Below the pieces are notes generated by a model. The model made no database searches and was not told the DNA's origin. It was given only the letters and a program-made list of their open reading frames with translations. The translations under genes and the position numbers were made by a program. A stretch of DNA of 64,000 nt from Marsupella aquatica (Eukaryota > Marchantiophyta): NCBI GenBank assembly GCA_973895155.1, contig OZ316891.1:29574001-29638000 (forward strand), in the 5' to 3' direction. Positions 35,752 through 46,537 of this stretch are shown here, piece by piece; the stretch's first letter is position 1, and each line of letters begins with the position of its first letter.

Positions 35752-37371
35752 TCTTCACTCATCTATGTAATAGTAAAAGCTAAGACATCAAAAGAAGTGC
35801 ACTAATATCATGTCTAAGTGGCAGGTCTGTCACATTGGTCAGTGTAGCAATAAAAGCCACAATCAGAATATCCAAGCTTTACAACAGGTCCACACAATAA
35901 AAACATTAAATAAGTGACCAATCTATACACTCACCTATATAAAACAGTGCTATGCTATCAGAAGAAGTTCCCTACTATCGAAGCTTCACAAAAGAAACAC
36001 TAAAGAACCTTTCATGTACCAATATCATTTTGACTCTCTTTGATGGTGACAAGTCACCATCTTCCTCAACTCCCCTAGTTCCTGAAATAACCTGATGTTT
36101 GAGCAGGGTAGTCTCTTCTTTAATATTCAGAGAATACCCAGCTCCTCCCGTGCAAACATTGTGCCTCTACAGAGCAATCGTACCAACTGTAAGTGCTATG
36201 GTTCTTGTGACCTATAATTCTCATCCTAACCTGTGCAGGAACGCCCTCAGAGCACATCTAAGTGATACAAGTAGTATGCCCACTCCTGTTTTGAGACAGA
36301 GTTTGCATGTAGACCACACTCATGGTGTATCTCTTTCATGCATCTACTAGTCAATTGCTTTGCAGACACACGAAAGGCTTGCATGACATGACCTCTCATT
36401 ATACCTCAAAAACTGACCAATTTCATCAGCACCAAAGTGGAACTCATTCTGGTCACATAAAACTTCCATGGAACACTTGGTTAAAGACGCACTTGGTTAA
36501 AGATCTTTAGGATCAAGTCTCTTGGTCTGACGCTTTTTGTTCTTTGGCAGTGTGATATATATTTTGTATGTTGTGGCTAGTAGAGGAAACCCGCTTTGGA
36601 GGTCGCTATTTGTAGCGTCAAAGTTCTTTCCTGGTTGGGCAGCTCATAAGAGGCCAAGAGTCCCAAACACCTTTCTCTTTTTCATGGTACCACTTGTTCA
36701 TCCTTCTCTCTAATGGGGGCCAGAGCTTGCACAAGGGAGTGCTCCATCATAATTTTACTACAGCTGGAGCAACATCATCAGGAAATTGGGGTGCTAGTTA
36801 TTTGTTGTGTAATCATTGTTGAAAAACCTGTGCAGGGTATGACAATGAAACAATGTTGTAACATTGTGCCTATCATGTTGACCAATCATCATTGTTTATC
36901 TGAGGATTACATGTTGAATCAATCATTGCCTTGTATTTTTTCTTGATTGCATCAGTGACTATTCATTGTATTTTCAGTGTTCTTTCATTGTTACAATACG
37001 ATGCAATGATTTCATGATGTTTCATCGATGTCAGCTTACGGTTATTTCATCATTAGTTTTAATGTTACATCAGCCTTGAATCCATTGGGACCATGCCTCT
37101 TGGTTTGGCGTTACACTGTTTTCTAATATTACTTTGATTCAGGCCACCAAAAAAGGAGTGGATTCCATGTGTGTCTTTTCCATACTTCATAAATAGTTTC
37201 AACCATGAACAACTTTTAACTACAAAACAATAAGGGAGAGAAGAGGAAAGGGTGGGTGGGGTGATATGAGTTGAGGAAGAGGAAGGGGAACTACATGCAA
37301 CAAGAGGAAGAGTGAATGACAATGATTAGACATTGAAATGGTCATGAAAGGGCAATGAAACAACGCAAATC
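35752..37371. other. Gene-free stretch
   Basis: No conserved coding sequence found. Part of the diverged direct repeat described for the neighbouring element continues to about 36010. From about 36840 the sequence becomes rich in ATGAT/CAATG words. Confidence 0.4.
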
Positions 37372-38280
37372 TGTTTAAAAGTCCACTCGGGTGGGGGGGG
37401 GGGGGTCACTATATGAAGGGTCATACATCACGTGCGACGGTTTGGGTCATTTATGACCCCCCTAAGTCACTTTCTATAAAGTTGTACGACACCAATCATG
37501 TGATGACGCATATGCATTTTGCAATTAAACAACCCTATGTGTCCATTGAAGACTTAATAAGTCTTCCGCCAAAACCATTTAAATGGCCCTATACTTCGTC
37601 ACACGTGATATGCCACTTTCATGGAAGTGACCCCCCGAGAAAGTCCATATTAACCCAATAGTGATATTGCAATGATTTCATTATGAATCATCATGATATT
37701 GCACTATTAAGCCACTATCGATTCATGATACAGTTTTTTTATTGTGGAAACAACATTGAAAATTCATTGCATAATGGATGACACCATTTGAAATACTCAA
37801 GCCTCAAAGGATACAGTCACCATGAAATATCATTGAAATCAAAGCTTTTCAACCACTCTAACATACTGATGCAACAATGTAACAACATGGATGTCCACTC
37901 CATAGCCATATTAGTTTCATGATGATAACTTTATGATGATTCATCATAAGAATATTGGATACTATTGCCAAGTTGAACACATGCTGAAAATACAATGAAA
38001 ATGTGATGAAATCGTTGCTGATTTTACAATGAGTCTGTGCTTAAGCATTGTCAATTTTTTTATTGTATAAAAAGTGATGCCAATCAACAATGAAAATATA
38101 ATGAAGCCGTCCATGATGACACTAAAATGATTAAACATGGAAAATATTTGTGGTCAAACAGCCCATTCAATCGTGAAAATTTCAATGATGAATCATTGTC
38201 GAAGTACTTTGTGTGTAAATTAATACTACTTACACACTGTGATGAAAACATCATGAAGCTTAGCTGAATAGTATGGGTAC
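36840..38280. repeat. AT-rich tract dense in CAATGA/ATGAT words
   Basis: Words such as caatgatttcatgatg, aatcatcatgatattgc and caatgaaaatgtgatgaaat recur at short irregular intervals outside the MITE-like insert (37372-37660). It looks like an eroded short-unit satellite; no clear period could be set by eye. Confidence 0.4.
37372..37660. mobile_element. MITE-like element with poly-G terminal inverted repeats
   Basis: The left arm (gggggtcactatatgaaggg, then tcatacatcacgtg) is an imperfect inverse of the right arm (cacgtgatatgccact, ending agtgacccccc, to about 37640). Outer flanks also pair partly (agtccactcggg against gagaaagtcca). The left arm holds a run of about 13 G. No coding capacity; a non-autonomous DNA transposon is inferred. 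Confidence 0.6.
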
Positions 38281-40314
38281 CAATTTCCTGATGAGTATAT
38301 CAAAAATAGGTATATCAAAAAAGGTTTTAAAAAGAGTAGAATGTGAAATAAAGTAAAATATATTCAGAAATTAAAAATATTCCATAATAGAATCCTTTAT
38401 AAACTAAAAATAGTCCATTTATTGCAGTGTTTTTTTAAATTAAAATAGGCGTACAGTATTTAAACTAGACCACGATGACATGTGGTGTATCTACTCCTTT
38501 TGCAGCTTATGGCGCCAGTTCTGGTTATGATTTGTATCTAATGTCCATCCGTTGCAACTTATGTGCAATGCAGCACAGTCGACTGGTATGAGGCTCAACA
38601 TAGGGGGTATCTCCAAAAAAATGGAGATACAAGCAGACGGTGGGATGTGTAATATCATTTCCTGCCTGCTATCTGTAAATTGAGTTCAGGGAAGGTATGG
38701 TGGTCGCTGTGAAAAAATGCCATAGAGTCGAGGGAAGGTACAGCGGTCACCGATGGAAAAATGCCACCGCTAGAGATGCTCATAAACCCCTAGTGTCATC
38801 CAAAGTGTGTGAGAACAAAATACCCATTTTGGCCATTTTTTCATCTTTCTTAAGGGGATTTTTATCTACTGTGGGATTCTGGTGACCAAAATCTTAGGAA
38901 TAACTGAGGGACCAAAAAATAGCCCATTTCTGCCCACTTTTGTTTTTATCCTTCTTCAGAGCTAGGTTCCATGGGGCTGGGGGTGAGGAGTACAGATATG
39001 TGTCGACATGTTTAAGCTAAAAAGATTGCCACTTTTCCAGGGACTAAGGGGTGTACAAATACTGTAGTAGGAAGTATGATTTGCCTCATACTCCCTCTTA
39101 ACCTTCAGGGGTACCCCTACCCCTGTAAGTAACAGTACAGGGCATTCTCATTGGCTCCTAAGTCAAAACTCATGTATTTAAAATACTGTGTATACCTTGG
39201 CATACAGCATACTTGGGCCATTGTAGCGTGCAAGGATACCGTAAAACCTTTCCTCACATGACCCCTAAGTTTTCTATATCCAACTGCCTTGCTAACAACA
39301 ACCTGGTTGATAACATACATTTTGTGTGACTCCTCTTTTTGCTAGCGAACTGCTAGCCATCTGGAGTAAAAAAAAAAACAAAATATTTAAAAGCTAGCAA
39401 AAAGAAAAAGCAAAAGCAAAAGAAAGAACACTCCCCTCGCTAACAAAATTCATGTTTTCTCGCATTATCCAATACCACCCCAGGGGGTGTAAGAGGGACT
39501 GATCTTACTCACTGCCCCTGGCCCATGGAACCTAGCCCTAAACCACCACCAGCCACTAGCCATTCCACTCATTCTTCTCCCTGTACCATTTGGCTACACA
39601 ATTTCAAGAAAAGCTAGGGTGTGAAACTTTGGGTCCAAGTTTTGTCAAGGTTAGTGGTGGTTTTAAGGAGATGTTTTAAATTAAGCATTGTGGTATTTTA
39701 GTGACCAAAACCTGAGGTAGGAATGAGGAGTGACACTGCTCGGTTAAACCCTAAACCCTTGAAAATGGCTGCACTTTGGAAACAGTTCAGTCGTTCGTTC
39801 CGTTTCAGCGGAATATGAACTAGTGCATCGTATGATTTTGTGCCAACTACCGGAGATTCTCATCTGCTTGCCTTTGCTCGTCAAATCCTGAACTGTGCAA
39901 TTTCTGGGCTCGGAAAACAATTCATTCATTCATTCATTCATTCATTCTGTCTCAGCGGAATAGGAAGGTCCTCACCTGCGCGTCTCTTCTCCGGAAATCC
40001 TATACCCTTGGAAATTTTGGGATTTGGGCAACTTGGTTCATTCTGCCTCAGCGAATTGCTTTTCTGTGTAAAGGTATGTTTTCCTCCCGGCTTGTTTCTC
40101 CGTGTAGGTGTGTTTTAAGGAATGACTCCGTTTTGTTTTTGACGAGATCCTTTTGTGCGGAATCTTGTGATATAGGTCAATTTCTTGGTTTTAGAGTTAT
40201 GTTTAGTTTCGAGATGTCTGTCGGGCGGATTTGGAAAGCTTGTGTGGCCCAATTCACTGCATTGAAGTTCATCGCGTTGCCTGTGTTGAGTACAGGAGGC
40301 AAGATTCTGCATCG
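38281..40314 (+). promoter_or_regulatory. Region upstream of FCF1
   Basis: No further gene is visible. The part near FCF1 contains a telo-box pair (39746-39759), an (ATTC)n microsatellite (39921-39947) and three diverged copies of a motif like ttctgtctcagcggaat (near 39795, 39943 and 40039). The repeated motif may be promoter or leader sequence; function unknown. Confidence 0.45.
39746..39759 (+). promoter_or_regulatory. Telo-box pair upstream of FCF1
   Basis: AAACCCTAAACCCT, two overlapping AAACCCTA-type boxes about 560 bp before the FCF1 start codon. Telo-boxes are typical of plant ribosomal-protein and ribosome-biogenesis promoters. The distance suggests a leader intron or a long leader, or else a chance match. 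Confidence 0.5.
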
Positions 40315-43108
40315 ATGGGGAAGGCTAAGAAAACCCGAAAGTTTGCGCAGATGAAACGCATGATTACTCCTAAAGCCGTCCAGACGTGAGTATCAAACCT
40401 CTTCTATTCCTCTACTTCTGACCCTGAGCCCGGAGCCCTCAGACGTAAAAGTCTCCAGCTGCAGATTGTGAGTTAACTGTCGCTCTCTACTTTCTGTGTC
40501 CGACCTTGATGTGTGGTTGCTCTTTATCTACGTCTGCGCAGATACAAAGCGGAAGTTCTCAACCCCAACAAGAAAGACACTGACAAGAGCAAGCTTCCGA
40601 GAAATGTGTACGCTCTCTTCACCGTCCCTATCTCCGCTTCTATTGACAATGGTTATGCAATGCTGACCTGCACTAGTTGAAGGACTTGGTCTGTGCTCGC
40701 GTATTTCGCCTGTCCAGACAATTTGAAGATGAAATCTATAATGACTCTTGACATCAGATCGCTTTCACCTCATTCATCATTTCTTTGACATTATTCCTCA
40801 TTGTATCGCAGTCCTAATGTGTCATCTGCACTTTTCTTCAAGTACAACACTGCCCTTGGACCTCCTTACCAAGTGCTTGTTGACACCAATTTCATCAACT
40901 TTTCGATCCAAAACAAGGCAAGTTGTTTGTCATCTTTATGATGCTTAAGAAAGACCATGTGGGTGCTGATATACCTACTGACAAGTTATCCACTGATTTT
41001 GACCTTTTCTCCTACTTATGTCTCGTTACTGTTCAAACGTTTTGGACGGAGTTACGTCCATCTCTGATATGAGAAGGTTCGCAAATCATGGTCCATTTTC
41101 AACCAGTGACATTCTAGTCTTGTTTTCAGTATACTCGTTCTCCCAGTGAGTTGGGAATTCTGGTGGAGCACTGTTGAGCTGAAAGCGAGGTCAGACAGGT
41201 TTTGTTTCAACTAACAAGTAAGTATTTGTGCAGCTAGATTTGGAGAAGTCCATGATGGACTGTCTTTACGCCAAATGTGAGTTTTACTCCTTCGCGTTCA
41301 AAACATAATATTACCACAACGCCTTGATTCAAAGCACATGTACTGCTGCAGATTTACCACGTGGACACTGCCAATAGGCTAAATGTTCACCTCGTTTCGT
41401 TCAAAGTTAGTGTAGTCTGTTACTATTGTGATGGAGATCCGCTTTCTAAAACCAGATTGTATTTGTAGGTACTCCTTGCATTACGGATTGTGTTATGGCA
41501 GAACTCGAAAAGCTTGGAGAGAAGTATCGAGTAGCTTTGAAGTAAGTTTTGTCTCCATGTCTCCCCCCTGGTCTTGCTGCAGCGAAATTTGTAAGAGGGC
41601 TAGATGGAAAGGTCTTAGTTGTTGGAACATACCTCATGCAAGACCGCCCCCTCCCCCGCCTCCACGTGCCTGTCCTTCACTGAATTGGTGAAAAAAAGGC
41701 CTTGAAGGGCCAGAAACTTATTGCCTTTATTCGCTTTTCCTCTTTTTGATGTCAAAACTCTCCAAAAATCTGAACCAAAATCCACCCGAGGAGGTGCGTA
41801 CGATGTGTAGTCTCTCTTGTCATTTCAGTGAATTTTAGGACAGTCAATTGTGGGACAGAGTCCATTGATGCTCATGAGGGATGTATAGATACTTATGTGT
41901 AACATTGGGCAGGATTGCGAAGGACCCAAAGTTTGACAGACTGCCTTGCACACACAAAGGCACCTATGCAGATGATTGCCTAGTCCAGCGGGTTACTCAG
42001 GTTGGTTTTTCATATTTCCCCGACAACTTGTATGCTTTGTGCAACAGATTTGTATCTATACTAATTGCTGATCCAATTTGCTGAAGTACCATCATGCAGG
42101 CCATAATAGTTGATCTTCCTGCTGCTAGAAGAGAATGATTGACTTGTATTACTTAAGAAGAGAAAAGGAGGATAAGTAAATTACATCAGAATAGTTTAAT
42201 CAGATTATGTTAATTCAATGGCATTTTCCTGGGGATTCTAATTCGGAAAGGTTTATTTAAACAAAAGCTTGTGACCTCGCCTAATACTTGGTACTAACTG
42301 GTGTCGTGAATTTTGACTGGTCTTAAACAGCACAAGTGCTACATAGTGGCGACATGCGATCGGGACTTGAAAAGGCGAATTCGCAAGGTATGTATTAGCT
42401 CTATGAGGTTATTCACGGTTTGCCTCTTGCAGCTTTTGTCCGTAATAAGATGAATGTTGCAGAACTGTTTCTCTTACTTTTTAGTTGCTCGTGTAATTAA
42501 ATAGTATTGATTTAAGTTGATATCTGTTTGCCAAATCACGAAATCTAATGAACTTACATCTCTGGTCAGATACCAGGTGTTCCCATAATGTATATATCTC
42601 AACACAGATATTCGATTGAAAGATTACCGGAAGCAACTCTGGGTGGTGGTAAGAACTGCATCACTTTATCTGGGAATTCCTTCTTATTGTGCTTGTTGCT
42701 GTTCACGACGAGTTCTTTGTTCCAATCCTCATGGGGCAAATTTGGACGAGAACACTGCCGTCGTTCAGCATGATCCGCGATTGAAGAAATTGTTAACAAG
42801 GAGCTAATGCTGGGCAAAATAAGTGCCCCAGAGTCTGAATTGGAATGCTGTGTGAAGGTCTTCTTTACTATCTTATACAGCGATTACCGTTGGATGTTAA
42901 AAAAACTTGAAAGACTGTTTGTCCACGTGGAAAAACACGTGACTGGCTTTACAAATTAGAAGAGAAGTCTTACTTTCAGTTTGATGTATGTTTGGACATC
43001 GCTCGAGCATAATTGTGAGCTTACCGATTTGTAACGTCTGGATTACTGTACCGTATATAGAGATAGTAGTTAATGCCTTTTTCTGTGGTTGCAGCACCAA
43101 GAATGTGA
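40315..43108 (+). CDS. FCF1: FCF1: PIN-domain pre-rRNA processing protein (SSU processome)
   Basis: Nine exons: 40315-40385, 40542-40607, 40812-40917, 41234-41276, 41469-41541, 41913-42000, 42331-42387, 42570-42648, 43095-43108, giving 198 aa, the same length as the animal protein. The sequence starts [20 protein letters not shown] and contains the PIN-domain motifs [48 protein letters not shown] and [19 protein letters not shown], ending GGAPRM. FCF1 (Utp24) acts in the nucleolus on early pre-18S rRNA cleavage. The acidic residues of the PIN active site are visible (VDTN, TDCVMAE, YADD, TCDRD). The tiny last exon adds only the end of GGAPRM. Intron 3 uses a GC donor (AACAAG|GCAAGT). Confidence 0.96.
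40918..41233 (+). other. GC-AG intron in FCF1 (intron 3)
   Basis: Donor AAG|GCAAGT, a near-perfect match to the GC-class donor consensus; acceptor TTTGTGCAG. The protein junction QNK|LDLEKSM is conserved, so the boundary is secure. Confidence 0.9.
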
Positions 43109-44456
43109 TCACCCAGTTGTCGGCACCAATTCAACTTTTGACACATTGCAACAGAAATCATCCAAGGTTTTTGGCATCAAGTACCCACAATTCATACATA
43201 ACTGGAAACTTGGTTCCTCATCTCCGTAGAAGAATTCTTGAAGTAAGGCAGCTCTGGCCTGCACAAGACGACAACAGTGATGGAGTGTATATTTACTGAG
43301 TAAAATTGCCTTCGCTTGGTTTCTGCACAAGACATTGAAGACCAGGATGACAGCATGAATTCCAATTTTGGCTCGTTTCATTCGAGGATCGGAGTCCGCA
43401 GTTCACCTGACTTGAGGTTCAGATGCATGCGCCAGTGGTTAGAAACTTAGTTCCTTATCTCCGCTCGGCTAAGTTTGTGGAGTAAATGAGCTCCGGTGGG
43501 ACGAGAGCGTAAGAATAGGGGGGAAAATATCTGAAATTGGTGCTGCATAGGCCCTTAACGGTTAGTGACAGGATAATTTTCCGGATCACCAGTGGCCCTC
43601 GAATTGAAACTCGGCCAGAGGAAATTTCGGTAAGAATTTTACACAGAGAAGGATGGGAGCATAGTGGGTTTCAAAAATATCAAGAAATAATTGCCTCGCT
43701 CTGAGTTGTAGAGAAGGGCGTCTGCAGTCTTCTACTTCTCCAATTTGTTCGGCTTAAACTGACTCATAATAAAAGTCTGGGTATCGTCTTTATGATGGTT
43801 CCCATTCGTGATGGGAGCGTATTGAGGATTTCAAAAGGGATTGTCTCGCTTCTTTTACTTGATTAACCGCCAACCTTAACTGCTGTACTGCTAGGGTCGC
43901 CAGTATCTTCTCGAGACTCTTCTGTCATTCTGGAAACCGCTTCATCTCTCGCTGTCCCTCGTTTGTAGGTTGTTCTCAAAAGAACACACCTCCATCCGTT
44001 GCAGAAGTACTAGTTTGCTAGCCACAGAAATAGATAGGTACAAGTTTATGCAATTGGATGGGAGGTCAGTTATCCCAAGGATTTTGCCACAAGCAGCATG
44101 ATTGAAACACCAAGCATTCATCTTCCTCTCTGATATCTGTAGCTCACAGCGATAGTTTGTGTACCAGCGAACGACTGGTTGGGAGTTGAGGTCCCATCTA
44201 GGCTCCTCTTTGCTGCTGGTCCCAAGTGGGCAGGAGCCTTTTGGGACCTCAATTACCAACCGGCTCAAGTAATGACCAGGCGGGCATAAGAGTGGTCTCA
44301 ATGCTAAGTTTTTATTTCTTGAAGAACCAGAAGCCTTAGCCATGACCCTTCTCAATCCCCAGGCGGCATATTACTGCTTTCAATGTGAAGCTTCCACTTC
44401 TTGATCAACCTTAGCCGTGACCCATCAGTATTCAACACAAGGAACATTCACGTCTC
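43109..44456. other. FCF1 3' flank and gene-free stretch
   Basis: The segment after the FCF1 stop is presumably its 3' untranslated region. A motif like gaaacttggttcctcatctc (43204) recurs at 43444. The minus-strand frame at 43942-44355 has no recognisable domain. No other feature seen. Confidence 0.4.
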
Positions 44457-44554
44457 CCAGCAACACTAGTGAACACCAAGGAACTAACAAGAGGCCAAAG
44501 ACTTTCCAGCAACACTAGTCAACACCAAGGAACTAACAAGAGGCCAAAGACTCT
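44457..44554. repeat. 49-bp tandem duplication
   Basis: ccagcaacactagtgaacac with its continuation to ccaaagacttt (44457-44505) is repeated at 44506-44554 with three or fewer changes. Confidence 0.9.
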
Positions 44555-44616
44555 TTTTGCCTGTGTGTATGAGGGACACTTGTAAGAAAATAATGCACCA
44601 TGCACCCGGCCAGTGA

Positions 44617-44872
44617 GCCATGAAACCCCCATAGACCTTGACACCTTTTACACCTTCACTCATTGCACACCCTTCTCAGCAGCAATGTTTACTTTCAATG
44701 TCTCCCTTGATATTCAAACAAATTGTGTCTTCTTGGGCTTGTTAGCCATGGAACCCCCATAGACCTTGACAGCGTTTACACCTTCACTCATTGCACACCC
44801 TTCTCAGCAGCAACGTTTACTTTCAATGTCTCCCTTGATATTCAAACAAATTGTTTCTTCTTGGGTTTGTTA
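44617..44872. repeat. 128-bp tandem duplication
   Basis: The unit beginning gccatgaaacccccatagac (44617-44744) recurs at 44745-44872 with few substitutions. Short open frames here only reflect the duplicated text. Confidence 0.9.
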
Positions 44873-45479
44873 GAAGCCCTTGGAAAGATCTTTCCAACCA
44901 ATCTAATATATCTAGTTCTCACGAAGAGTTGAGCTACTTATAAATTTCTAAATATCACTCCCTCAGTTAGTGTCCCTCACTTTATGTTCGGAAATTATTT
45001 AAGCAGCTAACTTTGACACTCAGAATCTCTCGAAAGCCAATACAATCTGATTTTTGGGGTTTCTTAATAAATTCTTGAAAAGATCTTTCCAATGCACCTA
45101 ACAACATCAAACTTCATGCAAAACTCAGAGACCTACAGGGTTCCAAACTTGATTATCAGTGTAAAATTCCATTGTGAATTGAGAGACCGGTGAATGCTGA
45201 ATTTCCAAAAGATGAGTGAAATGTGAGAAAGTCTGGATTAGTGCAAAAATACATGCCTGGTGTTTGCAAAATAACAAGATGACAACAAGGACGAGAATCA
45301 CACAAAATGCAAAACACTATGTACGCAAGAGACGACAACAATCTCATGCAAACAAAGCACCTTTTGGGATGTATTATTAGTTGAGCCAAACTCACCCACT
45401 GGCCATGCAAGATTCCAAGCACACATTACAACACTTTGCAAAAGTTTTTTGCATTTGACATGTGCCTTATGGCCTGTTT
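44873..45479. other. Gene-free stretch
   Basis: Nothing recognised on either strand. Confidence 0.4.
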
Positions 45480-45748
45480 TTCTCTATAACCCGTTGGTTT
45501 TTTTTTTGGGGGGGGGGGTTAATTTCAGATCATATAGTATGCACTTAATGATTTACAGAAAAACAGAAAATAATGAGGTTTACCATGGTATGGAGTGATG
45601 TAGTACATACTATATGTCATATTGGGGGGGGGGGGGAGACACGAGAAATTCATCGGGCATTCTGTTAATTAAAATATGCGCTATGAGTAAGAGAGTGCCC
45701 GATGAATTTCTAATAAACCCCCACCCAAAAAAAAAGTTGGGCTAGCGC
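45480..45748. mobile_element. Poly-G hairpin / nested fold-back element
   Basis: A perfect 16-bp inverted repeat (agaaattcatcgggca at 45644-45659; its complement at 45696-45711) encloses a 36-bp loop and extends imperfectly outward through ttgggggggggg on the left and cccccacccaaaaaaaaa on the right. A further ttttttttttggggggggggg at about 45498-45520 makes a second possible partner for the right end. The pattern suggests a small non-autonomous element or a nested pair; no coding capacity. Confidence 0.5.
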
Positions 45749-46200
45749 CAAACCATGGATAAGTGCAGGCCAGGGCATTCGTCCCCAAGAGTTGCACTTG
45801 TACACGGTGGTTCATCGTACTAACTTCGTATAGTCAGATTGCGAAATAATAGTCACCAACCACGTACAGTCGGATTGCGAAAATAACTTTGTAGAGTCAG
45901 ATTGAACGTAACCAATTCACGAATTGTGAACTTTATCGCTGGATGGATTGGATGACGTCTTCTTGTCTCCTGCATGTGCCAAGAGAGATGTGGTGACGTA
46001 TCCTTCTTCAACCTTCTACTGTGACAAGATTTGAGTAATCATTTTCACTACTGCAGCCTTTTAAAAGCTCAGGCTGCTGCATTCTTTCTTCACCGCAGCT
46101 AGTGGTCTTTCATTCTCCGTAAATTCTCATTTCTCGTCCACAGAATTCCATTACACAGATCTTCATAACCTGGCACCCAAAAGGTGAAAAGGGAGTACTC
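45749..46200. other. Upstream region of FLVA
   Basis: Contains three diverged copies of a short motif, gtatagtcagattgcgaaa (about 45829, 45865, 45890). No gene is visible; part of it is probably FLVA promoter. Confidence 0.4.
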
Positions 46201-46338
46201 AACCTGGGTCCTCAATTTGATATACCAGAAAGTGTTCGAGGCTTTACCGATTTTCAATCTTCACTGTTCGAGCAAACTGGGTCTTCAATTGGATACCAGG
46301 AAGCAAACATTCGAGGCTAATCGGCTTTCAGTCCCCAC
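46201..46338 (+). repeat. Direct repeat in the likely FLVA leader
   Basis: About 64 bp with aacctgggtcctcaatttga (46201-46264) recurs diverged as aaactgggtcttcaattgga (46273-46338). It lies 200-340 bp before the FLVA start codon. Confidence 0.65.
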
Positions 46339-46537
46339 CCTTCAAGGCAGCTCTGAACGCCCAGGAATCGCTCCTCACCAGCTGCCTCTGCCCAGCAAGG
46401 AGTTGGGTTTCCGAAAGGGAGGCCGTGAATCTGAAGTGGGGCATCCACAAAGAGAAGCGAGAATCGAGTCCAGAGAGAGGAGTGCTGAAGCTGGGTTCGA
46501 AGTCATTGATTGTCACTGGTGCTAAGGAGGAAATGCA

